A stretch of 43,501 nucleotides of DNA, from contig PABA01000234.1 of the NCBI GenBank assembly GCA_002699025.1, forward strand, positions 9,783 to 53,283. The letters run 5' to 3'. Of the stretch, positions 1 to 8,208 are shown piece by piece. The position numbers and the translations under genes were made by a program. Every line of letters starts with the position of its first letter. Positions within the stretch are counted from its first letter, which is position 1. This stretch comes from Sandaracinus sp. GTDB lineage: Bacteria; Myxococcota_A; Polyangia; Polyangiales; Houyiibacteriaceae. Below the pieces are notes generated by a model. It did not search any database, was not told the origin of the DNA, and was given only the letters and a program-made list of their open reading frames with translations.

Positions 1-90
1 TAGCCCGGCCCCACGGAGCCGCGTCACCGTACCCACGAAGAACCGACCCGTGTGACGCGAGCGCAGCGAGCGCCGAGGGCCCCACGGGCC
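1..90. repeat. Dispersed repeat, left-end copy
   Basis: This stretch is closely similar, in the same orientation, to the last 87 bases of the window (43415 onward). Both begin TAGCCCG, continue through CCACGGAGCCG, and share AAGAACCGACCCGTGTGACG and the purine-rich GCGAGCG(A/C)AGCGAGCGCC. There is no plausible coding sequence up to 116. The copy may begin before the window, so its true left edge is unknown. It lies downstream of the minus-strand gene ending at 117. Confidence 0.75.
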
Positions 91-116
91 CGCTGGTAAG
101 CCAAAACAGACGACGC

Positions 117-1595
117 TCAGCCCGGGAGTCGGTACTCGCCGGAGCGGCGCCGCTCGTTCGAGCGGAAGAGGTCCCGCAGCGCTTCGGCGGCCCCGCTCGG
201 GCGGTCGTAGGCGATCCCCGCGTCGACCACCCGCAACTCGTCGTGCTCCACGTCCCCCTCGAGGTCGAGGAGCGCGCGCGCCGGCGCCAGGAACACCGCC
301 CACCAGGGACGCAGCGCCGGGTCCCGCGGCAGCGCGAAGAGCTCCACGTCGGTCCCCCCGAGCCGCAAGAGGCCGAGCGGCCCGAAGGCGCCGCCCCCCA
401 CCGCCGCCGCCGCCTCGGCCGCCGCCACGAACTCCTCGATCCCGGCCAGCGCCCGCACGAAGCGCGTCATCGCCTCCGCGCCCCCGACCACCCCCACGCG
501 CACCGGCCCCTCCACGCCCGCGCGCCGCAGCCGGGTCGCCGCCGCCCGCATGGCCGGGACCTCCTCCTCGCTGCACAGGCGCACGCGGTGCACCGGGTCG
601 AAGGGCTGCAGCGCCCCGCGCGCGTGCAGCGCCGCCACCGCCTGCAGCACCTCGAGGTCGTGCGCCGGCACCAGGTCGAGGAGCTCGCGGATCGGCCGCG
701 GGTCGTCGAGCACGGCCATCACCTGCTCCACCACCGCCGCCGACGCGCCCTCGACGTGCCCGGGCCGCAGCGCGAGGTGCACCGGCGCGTCCAGCGGCGG
801 GAGCTCCCCCGCGAGCGCCGCCCGTTCGTCCGCGCGCTGCACCGCCTCGAGCAGGAGGTGGCTCGTGTCCCGATCGATGCGCGTCCGCCGGGGCCGCCTC
901 CCGGGGTGGAAGACGAACTGCCCCTCGCGCAGCCCGAGCACGCGGAAGAGCGCCTTCTCCCCGGTCACCTGCGCCTGCCGCGGATGCCCCGCCCAGCCCT
1001 GCGCGCAGGTCGCGTCCACGACCCGCCCCGCCGCCAGCCAGAGCTCGCCCGTCTGCGCCCCCGCCTCGACGCGCAGCAGCCCCGTCCGCTGGTTCTGCGC
1101 GAAGACCTGCAAGAGGTCGAAGAGCGCCACCTGCCCGAGCTCCCCCTCGAGCTCCGGCTGCTTGGGCGGCTCGCGCCGCGCGCGGATCACCTCGTGCACC
1201 CGCGCCGCGACCTCCTCCGCGTGAAAGGGCTTCACGATCGGCTCGACGCGCGCGTGGAGCGCCGCCAGCTCGCTCGGGTCGCCGCGCCCCATCACGAAGA
1301 CGTGCGCGTCGGCGGTCCGCGGGTTGTCGGCGAGCACGTCGAGGAAGGTCCGGATGTCGAGCGCCTCCACCTGCCAGTCGACGAGGACCACCTCGGCGGG
1401 GAGGTCCACGGCATGCTCGAGCCCCTGCCGCCCATCGGTCGCGAGCGCCACGTGGTGGCCGCGCTCGCGCAGGCTCCTCGCGAGCAGATCGAGCGTGTCC
1501 CAGTCGCCGTCGACGACCAGCACGCGCCCGCGCACCTCGCTCCGCTCGAGGCTCTCCGCCGACATCGAGGGCCGGCCCGTCGTCCGCCGCGTCAC
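117..1595 (-). CDS. Response regulator with DUF4388 (PATAN) and degenerate GTPase-like domain
   Basis: This 492-residue cytoplasmic signalling protein starts with a receiver domain (about 23-140) that keeps the acidic residues after VVD, the phospho-acceptor Asp73 (LVDWQ) and the VKP lysine. A DUF4388/PATAN domain follows (about 148-260; GELGQVALFDLLQVFAQNQRTG region), a module common in myxobacterial regulators. The last 140 residues look like a small Ras/MglA-like GTPase fold: a first strand VRVGVVGG, then LLRLGGTDVELFALP, then WWAVFLAP. The P-loop lysine and serine/threonine are missing, so nucleotide binding is doubtful. The ATG overlaps the upstream stop in an ATGA, so it is translationally coupled to the gene at 1592-3490. 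The partner and output are unknown. Receiver and DUF4388 are firm; the GTPase-like reading is inference. Confidence 0.85.
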   Translation of the reverse strand: MTRRTTGRPSMSAESLERSEVRGRVLVVDGDWDTLDLLARSLRERGHHVALATDGRQGLEHAVDLPAEVVLVDWQVEALDIRTFLDVLADNPRTADAHVFVMGRGDPSELAALHARVEPIVKPFHAEEVAARVHEVIRARREPPKQPELEGELGQVALFDLLQVFAQNQRTGLLRVEAGAQTGELWLAAGRVVDATCAQGWAGHPRQAQVTGEKALFRVLGLREGQFVFHPGRRPRRTRIDRDTSHLLLEAVQRADERAALAGELPPLDAPVHLALRPGHVEGASAAVVEQVMAVLDDPRPIRELLDLVPAHDLEVLQAVAALHARGALQPFDPVHRVRLCSEEEVPAMRAAATRLRRAGVEGPVRVGVVGGAEAMTRFVRALAGIEEFVAAAEAAAAVGGGAFGPLGLLRLGGTDVELFALPRDPALRPWWAVFLAPARALLDLEGDVEHDELRVVDAGIAYDRPSGAAEALRDLFRSNERRRSGEYRLPG

Positions 1596-3490
1596 TCGCC
1601 GAGCTCCGGCTGGAGGTGGTAGGTGCGCTGGAGCGCGGTCACGAGCCCGTCGACCAGGTCCACGTTGGAGGCGTGGTAGGCGAAGAGCGCGTCCCCGAGC
1701 CGCGCCGGCGTCTCGACGCGCCGCGCCGCGAGCAGATAGCCGCCGAGCTCGGTCAGGCCGAGCAGGAGCACGCGCTCGGTGAGCCGCGGGTCGGAGACGG
1801 CGAGCCGCCGGGGCTCGTCCGCCGGGCGCCCGCTCCCGTCGAGCACCCAGCCCCGCACCGGGCCGAGGTCCGGCCGGTCGAGCACGCCGAGGAGCGCCCC
1901 CGCCAGCCCCTCGTCGCCGGCGACGTAGACCACGCCCGGCACCCGGTGGCTCGCCGCGTCCTCCACGAGCGCCTGGCCAATGCGCGGCAAGAGCTCGCGC
2001 GGCAGGAGCGCGTGCTGCGCGTCGTCCGCGTGGGCCGCCTCGAGCGCCGCGTCGAGGGTGAAGCCGCCGTCGCCGTGCACGACGACGCCCCGGTCGTCGC
2101 CGACGAGCCGATCGAGCGCGTCCCAGAAGGGCATCTCGGCGAGCCCGAGGCGCCGCCAGACCCCGCGGCTCGATTGATCGGCGCGGCGGCGCGAGGTGCG
2201 GAGCAGGCGCCCGAGATCCGAGCCGTCGACCGGATAGACGGCGATGCCGCAGGCGAGGTCGAGGCTCGAGAGATCGACGCCGACCTCCGCGAGGAGCGCG
2301 TCGAGCTCCGGCAGCGCCGCGAAGCGCGCGCGGATGCGGCGGCGAGCGGCGAGCGCGCCGAGCAGACCCGTCTCCGGGAGGAGCAGATAGAACTCGTCCT
2401 CCTCGACGCGCGCGAGGACGTCCGAGTCGCGCACGGCGGCGAGGACCGCGTCGGTCACGAGACGGCGGAGGCCGAGGCGCGCGTCCGGCGGCAAGCGGTG
2501 CGCGTGGGCCTCGAGGCCGGTGAGCCCGAGCGTGATCAGGGCGAAGCGGCGGCCGTGGCGCGCCGCGCGATCGATCTCCCGGCCCGCCACGTCGCCGAAG
2601 TAGGCGAAGGTGTAGGCGGAGGTGTCGGGATCCTTCAGGCCCGTCCGCGCGATCGCGTCGACCTTCCGCGCCGCCATCAGCGCGGCCGTCCCGAGCGACG
2701 CGACGATGCCGAGCGCCTCGCGCGCCCCCTCGTCGAGCGGGGCGAGGGGCACGAGCACGGCGCAGGCGTTGACGTCCTGCTCGCCGAGGAAGAGGAGGCG
2801 CAGCACGGCCTCGTCCTCCTGCACCGGCTCCGTCGGATCGAAGGCCGCGAGGGCCTCCTCGTCGAGGCTCTCGGGGAGGTCCGCGCCGTCGGCCACGGTC
2901 GCCGTGCGGAGGTAGCTGTTCGCGCCCGGATAAGGCGGCACGTAGATGGCCCCGGCGGCGAGCTCGAGCTCCTCGGCGCAGGTGCGCAGGATGCGCTCGG
3001 CGACGATGCGGTGGTCGGTCTCGGCGACGAAGGCGGCGCAGCGCGCGTAGGTGGCCGTGCGCGCCTTGCCGCGGCGGGCCTGCTCCCCGAGCGCGTTGCG
3101 CTGCGCGACGAGCATGCGCCGTTCGCGGGCCCGGTCGATGGCGACGAGGAGCGCGTCCCCGGTCAGCGGGCGCATGACCGTCTGGGTGACGCCGAGGGCC
3201 ATCGCGTGGGAGGCCTCCTCGAGGTCCTGCGGGGTGGTCACGACGAGGACGTCGACGAGCGGGTGGAGGGCGCGGAGGTGGTGGACGAGCGCGAGGCCGT
3301 CGCCGCGCGGGAGCGAGAGGGAGACCAGGGCGACGTCGACGTCACCGCGGGCGAGGCGCTCCAGGGCGTCCGGCACGCGGAGGGCGATCTCGACGGCGTC
3401 GCCACGCTCCTCGAGCACGCGGGCGGCGAAGCGTCCGTCGCGGGCGTCGGCGGCGACGACGAGGATGCGGAGCCGGAGCGGATCGTTCAT
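1592..3490 (-). CDS. Pseudo-receiver / GAF / degenerate GGDEF protein
   Basis: The 632-residue product is read from the ATG at 3490 (MNDPLRLRILVV), because the frame upstream of it only translates a 12-bp DNA repeat. Residues 7-125 have the receiver fold, but the acidic pair is replaced by Ala, the phospho-Asp position is Ser57 (LVSLSLP) and the conserved Lys is Arg (MRPL). A GAF-like region spans about 150-285. A GGDEF fold follows, with the signature changed to EEDEF at 363-367 although the flanking motifs (SDVLARV before, GIAVYPVDG after) are kept. About 180 further residues are of unknown type. Neither phosphorylation nor diguanylate cyclase activity is expected, so it is probably a protein-interaction or ligand-sensing relic. 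It is coupled by ATGA to the receiver-DUF4388 gene downstream. Confidence 0.85.
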   Translation of the reverse strand: MNDPLRLRILVVAADARDGRFAARVLEERGDAVEIALRVPDALERLARGDVDVALVSLSLPRGDGLALVHHLRALHPLVDVLVVTTPQDLEEASHAMALGVTQTVMRPLTGDALLVAIDRARERRMLVAQRNALGEQARRGKARTATYARCAAFVAETDHRIVAERILRTCAEELELAAGAIYVPPYPGANSYLRTATVADGADLPESLDEEALAAFDPTEPVQEDEAVLRLLFLGEQDVNACAVLVPLAPLDEGAREALGIVASLGTAALMAARKVDAIARTGLKDPDTSAYTFAYFGDVAGREIDRAARHGRRFALITLGLTGLEAHAHRLPPDARLGLRRLVTDAVLAAVRDSDVLARVEEDEFYLLLPETGLLGALAARRRIRARFAALPELDALLAEVGVDLSSLDLACGIAVYPVDGSDLGRLLRTSRRRADQSSRGVWRRLGLAEMPFWDALDRLVGDDRGVVVHGDGGFTLDAALEAAHADDAQHALLPRELLPRIGQALVEDAASHRVPGVVYVAGDEGLAGALLGVLDRPDLGPVRGWVLDGSGRPADEPRRLAVSDPRLTERVLLLGLTELGGYLLAARRVETPARLGDALFAYHASNVDLVDGLVTALQRTYHLQPELGE

Positions 3491-3495
3491 GGGGC

Positions 3496-3567
3496 CGCCA
3501 TCGCTGCGCTCGTCGGTGCGCTCATCGGCGTGCTCATCGCTGCGCTCATCGGTCCGCTCATCGGTCC
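3496..3567. repeat. 12-bp tandem repeat, about six copies
   Basis: Six imperfect units of the type GCTCATCGGTCC / GCTCATCGCTGC run without spacers between the start of the response-regulator gene and the last codons of dapF (dapF stop at 3558-3560). On the minus strand the unit can be read as Asp-Glu-Arg-Thr/Ser, which explains the apparent N-terminal extension of the downstream gene. Copy number is a likely site of slippage. Confidence 0.85.
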
Positions 3568-4382
3568 GCCGCGTCGTCCAGCACACCGTCGAAGACGTGG
3601 CGGGCCGGGCCGCGCATCATCACGGGCTCGCCGGGGGCGCCGACGGTGATCGTCAACGTGCCGCCGGGGAGGTGGATGGGGAGGGGCGCGTGCCGCTCCG
3701 CGCGCCCGGTCTCGACGGCGGCCACGGCCGCCGCGCAGGCGCCCGTGCCGCAGGCCCGCGTCCAGCCGGCGCCGCGCTCGTAGACCGCGAGCTCGAAGCC
3801 CGCGTGCGCGGGGCGGGCGAAGCCGACGTTCACGCCCTCGGGGAAGCGGGCGTCCTCCTGCACGCGCGGGCCGAGCGAACCGCGGCGGGCGCCCACGTCG
3901 TCGAAGGTGACGGCGTGCGGGTTGCCCATGCTCACGGCGGTGACGCGCAGCCCCTCGAGGAAGGGCGCGTCGACGAGCGGCGCGGCGGCGTCGACGGGGA
4001 CGTCCGCGGGCGCGAGGCTCGGCGCGCGCATGGCGACCTCGACCTCGGCGCCGCCCTCCCCGCGCAGGAGGCGACAGGCGTGGGGGCCCGCGCCGGTCTG
4101 CACGACGACCTCGTCGCCGCCCGGGAGGGCGTCGACGCGCGCGAGGTGCCAGACCACGCAGCGGAGCCCGTTGCCGCACATCTCCGGCACGCTTCCGTCC
4201 GCGTTGATCACCCTCATGGAGGGCGACGCGCGATCGACGAGGAGCACGCCGTCGGCGCCGACGCCGAGGTGGCGATCGCACCAGGCGATGGCCTGCGCCG
4301 GGGAGACGTCGGACAGCTCGGCGCGCTCGATCACGACGAAGTCGTTGCCGAGCCCTTCGTACTTCGCGAAGCGGACGGGCAT
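3558..4382 (-). CDS. dapF: Diaminopimelate epimerase
   Basis: This enzyme interconverts LL- and meso-diaminopimelate in the cytoplasm, the step before meso-DAP is used for lysine and peptidoglycan. The 274-residue length is normal for DapF. Both catalytic cysteines are present in their family contexts: Cys69 in EMCGNGLRC and Cys211 in RACGTGACA. The N-terminal FAKYEGLGNDFVV and the GNPHAV segment are also typical. The ATG at 4382 gives the standard N-terminus. The gene is followed 67 bp later by the pseudo-receiver/GGDEF gene on the same strand. No other lysine-pathway gene is nearby, so it appears to be an isolated housekeeping gene. Confidence 0.97.
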   Translation of the reverse strand: MPVRFAKYEGLGNDFVVIERAELSDVSPAQAIAWCDRHLGVGADGVLLVDRASPSMRVINADGSVPEMCGNGLRCVVWHLARVDALPGGDEVVVQTGAGPHACRLLRGEGGAEVEVAMRAPSLAPADVPVDAAAPLVDAPFLEGLRVTAVSMGNPHAVTFDDVGARRGSLGPRVQEDARFPEGVNVGFARPAHAGFELAVYERGAGWTRACGTGACAAAVAAVETGRAERHAPLPIHLPGGTLTITVGAPGEPVMMRGPARHVFDGVLDDAADR

Positions 4383-4512
4383 GCGCCCCCCGGTCGTAGC
4401 ACGCCGAGCCGGCGTTGGGGCCGCCTCGGCGTCGGGCAGGCCCCGGCGCCCCCCGTTCGGGGGAGCTCGAAGAAGGGCGGCGTTCGGTCCGCGGAGAGAG
4501 CCCGGAGGAGCG

Positions 4513-4676
4513 CCCCGGGCGCCGCCGCTCAGGTGAAGTCCGCGCGATCGAGGCCCAGCTTCTTCATCCGGCTCTGCAACGTGGAGGGCTCGAGCCCCGG
4601 GCGCCGCCGCTCAGGTGAAGTCCGCGCGATCGAGGCCGAGCTTCTTCATCCGGCTCTGCAACGTGGAGGGCTTGAG
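4513..4676. repeat. 82-bp tandem duplication of a regulator's 3' end
   Basis: Bases 4513-4594 and 4595-4676 are two adjacent near-identical copies, with only isolated differences such as AGGCCCAGC against AGGCCGAGC. The right copy contains the last 22 codons and stop of the sigma-54 activator gene (stop at 4611-4613), including the recognition helix of its Fis-type HTH. The left copy lies after the stop and, because 82 is not a multiple of three, is out of frame with it. It is a clear recent local duplication. Confidence 0.9.
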
Positions 4677-6143
4677 CCCCAGGAGCGCGGCCGCGCCGTC
4701 GTCCCCGTAGATCTTCCCGTCGGTGCGCTTCAGGACCCGCGCGACGTGCTGCCGCTGCACCTCGTCGAGCGTCGGGAGGGCGCCGTCCGACGAGCGGCTC
4801 GGGGGGAGCGGCGCCACCCGGCGCGGCAGGTCGAGGTCGCCGAGCCGCAGCCGCCCATCGGGCGAGAGGATCGACGCGCGCTCCAGCACGTTCGCCAGCT
4901 CGCGGAGGTTCCCCGGCCAGTCGTAGCTCCGCAGGCGCGCCACGAGATCCGCGTCGGCGCGCGCCCGGCGGCCCGTGCGCCGCGCCTGCTCGTCGAGCAT
5001 CGCCTCGACCAGGGCGGGCAGGTCCTCGAGGCGCTCGCGCAGCGGGGGCAGCTGCAGCGGGAAGACCGCGAGCCGGTAGTAGAGGTCCTCCCGGAAGCGC
5101 CCCTTCCGCGCCGCCGCCTCGAGGTCCACGTGCGTCGCCGCGAGGACCCGCACGTCGACCCGCCGCGTCTGGTCGCTGCCCACGGGCTGGAAGGTGCCCT
5201 CCTGCAGCACGCGCAAGAGCTTCGCCTGGAGCGCCAGGGGCAGCTCGCCGATCTCGTCGAGGAGCAAGGTGCCGCCGTTCGCGACCTGGAAGCGCCCGGG
5301 CCGATCGCGCGTCGCGCCGGTGAAGGCCCCCTTCACGTGCCCGAAGAGCTCGCTCTCGATCAGCGTCTCGGGGATCGCCGCGCAGTTGATCGTCACGAAG
5401 GGCTGCTCCCGACGCTCGCTCCAGAGGTGGATGGCGCGGGCGAGGCGCTCCTTGCCCGTCCCCGTCTCGCCGGTGATCAGTACGGGCGTGCGCGTCGAGG
5501 CGACCTGCTTGGCGCGCGTGACGATCTTCCGGACGGAGGGGCTCGAGCTGCTCTCGAGGACCCCGTGCGGGTCCCCCCCGAGCGCGTCCTCGAGCGCCGC
5601 GGCATGCGCGCGCCCGTCCTCGTTGAGGCGCGCGAGCACGGCCCGCTGGCGCGCGTTCTGGATCGCGAGGGCGAGCACCTGCGCGTAGACCTCGACGAGG
5701 TTCACGGTCGCCGGCGCGTAGGTCTCGCAGCGGGAGCGATCGAGCGTGAGCACGCCGAAGCGATCGTCGCCCGCGCAGAGGGGCACGACCATGCAGGCGT
5801 GCCCCGGCGGCAGGTCGAGGATGTCGTCGAAGGGGTCCCCGTCGCCGTGGACGTGGTCGTCCTCCGTGTAGGCGCGGGCCCGGCGCGTCTCCAGGGCCTC
5901 CCGGATCGTCGGGAAGCGCGCGAGCGAGAGCCGATGCTCGCGCACCTCGCCCGCGAGCGGACCCCGGGCGGCGCGGACCACCAGCTCGTCCCCATCGAGC
6001 TCGAAGACGGTCGCCAGGTCGTACTCGGCGAGGCGCGCGACCCAGTCGAGGCCCCGCCGAAGCAGGTCGTCGAGACCCTCGTCGGTGCCCGCGAGCTGAA
6101 CGAGCTGCGCGAGGTCGGCGGTGAGGTCGAGGAGCTTGGCCAT
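4611..6143 (-). CDS. Sigma-54-dependent activator with GAF sensor domain
   Basis: This 510-residue NorR-type bacterial enhancer-binding protein starts at the ATG at 6143 (MAKLLDLT); upstream codons lie in the operator region. An N-terminal GAF domain (about 15-170) is followed by the AAA+ sigma-54 interaction domain: Walker A GETGTGKE (225-232), GAFTGA loop (272-277), Walker B LLLDEIGE (293-300) and an arginine-rich second region of homology. A C-terminal Fis-type HTH ends at [14 protein letters not shown]. There is no receiver domain, so it is controlled by a ligand or redox signal at GAF. It is divergent from ahpC, with three palindromes and a -24/-12 promoter between them, which makes it the likely activator of ahpCD. 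Its last 22 codons are duplicated just downstream of the stop. Confidence 0.93.
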   Translation of the reverse strand: MAKLLDLTADLAQLVQLAGTDEGLDDLLRRGLDWVARLAEYDLATVFELDGDELVVRAARGPLAGEVREHRLSLARFPTIREALETRRARAYTEDDHVHGDGDPFDDILDLPPGHACMVVPLCAGDDRFGVLTLDRSRCETYAPATVNLVEVYAQVLALAIQNARQRAVLARLNEDGRAHAAALEDALGGDPHGVLESSSSPSVRKIVTRAKQVASTRTPVLITGETGTGKERLARAIHLWSERREQPFVTINCAAIPETLIESELFGHVKGAFTGATRDRPGRFQVANGGTLLLDEIGELPLALQAKLLRVLQEGTFQPVGSDQTRRVDVRVLAATHVDLEAAARKGRFREDLYYRLAVFPLQLPPLRERLEDLPALVEAMLDEQARRTGRRARADADLVARLRSYDWPGNLRELANVLERASILSPDGRLRLGDLDLPRRVAPLPPSRSSDGALPTLDEVQRQHVARVLKRTDGKIYGDDGAAALLGLKPSTLQSRMKKLGLDRADFT

Positions 6144-6164
6144 GCCCCAGTCTGCGCCACGAAT

Positions 6165-6219
6165 CACCGAAATGCCAGTGCTCAAACACCGACATATCAG
6201 TGTCACCGAAATATCGGTT
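6165..6219. promoter_or_regulatory. Three-copy palindromic enhancer (candidate activator sites)
   Basis: Three 16-bp copies are visible: CACCGAAATGCCAGTG (6165-6180), CACCGACATATCAGTG (6187-6202) and CACCGAAATATCGGTT (6204-6219). Their consensus CACCGAMATRYCRGTK is close to palindromic. A weaker fourth copy, CACTGAAATCGTTGGG, starts at 6240. They lie roughly 80-120 bp before the predicted ahpC transcription start, the usual place for sigma-54 enhancers, and just upstream of the divergent activator gene. They are the natural candidates for its binding sites and for autoregulation. The AT-rich cores stand out from the GC-rich surroundings. Confidence 0.75.
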
Positions 6220-6265
6220 CTCCCGCTCCCGCTCCAACTCACTGAAATCGTTGGGTAAGCGTGCG

Positions 6266-6280
6266 TGGCACGGCTCCTGC
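6266..6280 (+). promoter_or_regulatory. Sigma-54 (-24/-12) promoter of ahpCD
   Basis: TGGCACGGCTCCTGC has GG and GC exactly 12 bp apart and a perfect TGGCACG -24 element. The -12 element CTGC differs by one base from TTGC. The predicted start is near 6291, about 29 bases before the ahpC ATG, with a GAGGAG ribosome site at 6308-6313. A small inverted repeat, GTGGC-AC-GCCAC, sits at 6292-6303, right at the expected 5' end of the message. Confidence 0.8.
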
Positions 6281-6319
6281 CCTACCTCGTCGTGGCACGC
6301 CACCCACGAGGAGAACCCC

Positions 6320-6847
6320 ATGATCAGCGTTGGACGACCCTTCCCCGACTACCGCCTGCAAGCCGTGATGCCCGACCGCTCCTTCGCGGAGCTCGCCGGC
6401 GACTCGCACCCCGGCAAGTGGCGCGTGGTCTTCTTCTGGCCGATGGACTTCACCTTCGTCTGCCCGACGGAGATCGCGGAGTTCGGTCGACGCCACGGCG
6501 ACTTCGCGGACCGGGACGCCGTCGTCCTCGGCGCGAGCACGGACACGCACTTCGTCCACCTGGCCTGGCGCAACGACCACCCGGACCTGAAGGACCTGCC
6601 CTTCCCCATGCTCGCGGACACGAAGCGCGAGCTCAGCGAGGCCCTCGGCGTGCTCCACCCCGAAGAGGGCGTGGCCCTGCGCGCCACCTTCATCGTCGAC
6701 CCGGACGGCGTCGTCCGCTGGGTGAGCGTCAACGACCTGAGCGTGGGCCGCAGCGTGCCCGAGGTGCTCCGGGTGCTGGACGCGCTCCAGACCGACGAGC
6801 TCTGCCCCTGCAACTGGGAGCGTGGCGAGGCCACGCTCGAGGTCTGA
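6320..6847 (+). CDS. ahpC: Alkyl hydroperoxide reductase, AhpC-type peroxiredoxin
   Basis: This cytoplasmic thiol peroxidase reduces H2O2 and organic hydroperoxides. The 175-residue sequence has the AhpC core HPGKWRVVFFWPMDFTFVCPTE with peroxidatic Cys48. The C-terminal DELCPCNW motif has Cys162 and Cys164, an arrangement like mycobacterial AhpC, which is reduced by AhpD rather than AhpF. The N-terminus is slightly shorter than in typical AhpC. The ATG at 6320 is preceded by GAGGAG at the right distance. It is followed after 11 bp by ahpD, its expected reductant adaptor, and is very likely transcribed from the sigma-54 promoter at 6266 under the divergent GAF activator. Confidence 0.96.
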   Translation: MISVGRPFPDYRLQAVMPDRSFAELAGDSHPGKWRVVFFWPMDFTFVCPTEIAEFGRRHGDFADRDAVVLGASTDTHFVHLAWRNDHPDLKDLPFPMLADTKRELSEALGVLHPEEGVALRATFIVDPDGVVRWVSVNDLSVGRSVPEVLRVLDALQTDELCPCNWERGEATLEV

Positions 6848-6858
6848 GGAGGATCGCC

Positions 6859-7392
6859 ATGGAGAAGATCGACGCCCTCCGCTCGCGGCTCCCGGACGAC
6901 GCGCGGGACCTGAAGCTCAACCTGCAGAGCGTGCTCACGAACAGCAGCCTCGAGCCGCGGCAACGCTGGGGTGTGGCCCTGGCGGTGGCGCACGCGCTCG
7001 ACGCGCCGGCGCTCCGCGAGGCCGTGCTCGGCGACGCGGCCGCCGAGGTGGACGACGCGACGCTCTCGGATGCCCGGGCGGCCGCCGCCCTCATGGGCAT
7101 GAACAACGTCTACTACCGCTTCCGCCACTTCATGGACCACGCCGGCGCGGCCGAGGACTACGCGCTCCCCGCGCGGCTGCGCATGAACCGCATCGCCCGG
7201 CCCGCGACCGACAAGGAGAGCTTCGAGCTCTACTGCCTCGCCGTGAGCGCCGTGGCCGGCTGCGAGCTCTGCGTCACCAGCCACGAGAAGGTCGTCCGTC
7301 AGGCCGGCCTGAGCGCCGAGCAGGTGCACGACGCGGTGCGCATCGCGGCCGTCCTCGCCGGCGTCGCGACCGCGCTCCGCTTCACACCCTGA
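6859..7392 (+). CDS. ahpD: Alkylhydroperoxidase AhpD
   Basis: AhpD supplies electrons to AhpC, in mycobacteria from the lipoamide of a dihydrolipoyl transferase, and has weak peroxidase activity itself. The 177 residues match the length of the mycobacterial protein, with the shared segments KLNLQSVL, GMNNVYYR and RMNRIA. The catalytic Cys135-x-x-Cys138 in GCELCVTSHEK and the nearby His142 are all present. The ATG at 6859 follows a strong AGGAGG ribosome site, and the gap to ahpC is only 11 bp. The pair therefore forms one operon for peroxide detoxification. Confidence 0.96.
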   Translation: MEKIDALRSRLPDDARDLKLNLQSVLTNSSLEPRQRWGVALAVAHALDAPALREAVLGDAAAEVDDATLSDARAAAALMGMNNVYYRFRHFMDHAGAAEDYALPARLRMNRIARPATDKESFELYCLAVSAVAGCELCVTSHEKVVRQAGLSAEQVHDAVRIAAVLAGVATALRFTP

Positions 7393-7639
7393 GCGGCCGC
7401 CCCACCGACCTCCACCGCGTCGGCTCCCGGGCGCCTCCGCCGCGTGGGCCCCGAGCGCCTCCGCCGTGCTCTCCCCACCGGCGCTCTCCCCCACAGGCGC
7501 TCTTTCGCTCCGCGCTCTCCCCCACCGGCGCTCTCCCCATCGACCGCGCCGACCCCCTCGCCCGGCCGCCCGCTCGCTCCCCCGTGCGCGGGCGGACCGG
7601 CCATGACCCCGAACCTCCCGTACGAAGGAACCGCTCGCC
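7393..7639. other. Spacer with CGCTCTCCCC-type short repeats
   Basis: The 247 bp between ahpD and dps contain several copies of a GCGCTCTCCCC(CA)CCGGC-like unit between about 7460 and 7545, for example CACCGGCGCTCTCCCC twice. No coding sequence is supported. No clear -24/-12 element is seen before dps, so dps may have its own unrecognised promoter. Confidence 0.5.
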
Positions 7640-8128
7640 ATGACCTCCCTCGCCCCCGCTCTCGCTCCCTCCGCGCGCCGCGCGCTCGCCGAGGGCCTCG
7701 CCGGCGTCTTCGCCGACACCTACTCGCTCTACCTGACGACCCAGCGCTTCCACTGGAACGTTGAGGGCCCGCACTTCCAGTCGCTCCACGCGCTCTTCCA
7801 GAGCCAATACGAGGGGCTCGCGATGGCCATCGACGCGCTCGCGGAAGCGATCCGCGCGCTCGGCTTCTACGCCCCGGGCACCTTCCGGGAGATGGAAGGC
7901 CGGGCGTCGCTCGCGCAGCCCGAGGCGCGCTTCGACGCGGCCGGCATGGTGCGCTTTCTCGCCGACGCGCACGGCCAGGTCGCTGCGCGCGTGCGGGAGC
8001 TGCTCCCGGCCGTCGAGCCGAAGGGCGCGGAGCTGGTCGAGAACCTCCTGATGGCGCGCCTCGAGGCGCACGACGAGGCGGCGTGGATGCTTCGCGCCAG
8101 CCTCGGCGAGGGGTCCGAGGCGCTCTGA
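7640..8128 (+). CDS. dps: Dps-family ferritin-like DNA-protection protein
   Basis: Dps dodecamers oxidise and store iron with H2O2 and protect DNA in starvation or oxidative stress. The 162-residue product has the family signature QRFHWNVEGPHFQSLHALF and DALAEAIRALG. By alignment to E. coli Dps, ferroxidase ligands His38, His50, Asp65 and Glu69 are kept, but the Asp67-equivalent is Gln54. That change could weaken iron binding. AAGGA lies about 11 bases before the ATG. It stands 248 bp after ahpD on the same strand, fitting the peroxide-defence theme. Confidence 0.93.
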   Translation: MTSLAPALAPSARRALAEGLAGVFADTYSLYLTTQRFHWNVEGPHFQSLHALFQSQYEGLAMAIDALAEAIRALGFYAPGTFREMEGRASLAQPEARFDAAGMVRFLADAHGQVAARVRELLPAVEPKGAELVENLLMARLEAHDEAAWMLRASLGEGSEAL

Positions 8129-8208
8129 CCGACCGCGACCGCCCCGCCTCGGCGAAGGGCCGCGAACCGCCCGGCCGCGAACCGCCCGGCGCTCCCGACC
8201 GGGGCCCC

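Noticed and set aside
3496-3567. CRISPR-like array
   Set aside because: The 12-bp units are contiguous with no spacers. The same holds for the hexamer, 13/15-bp and 46-bp arrays elsewhere.
3491-3586. N-terminal extension of the pseudo-receiver protein (DERTDERSDE-type residues)
   Set aside because: It only translates the 12-bp repeat; the ATG at 3490 directly precedes the receiver fold.
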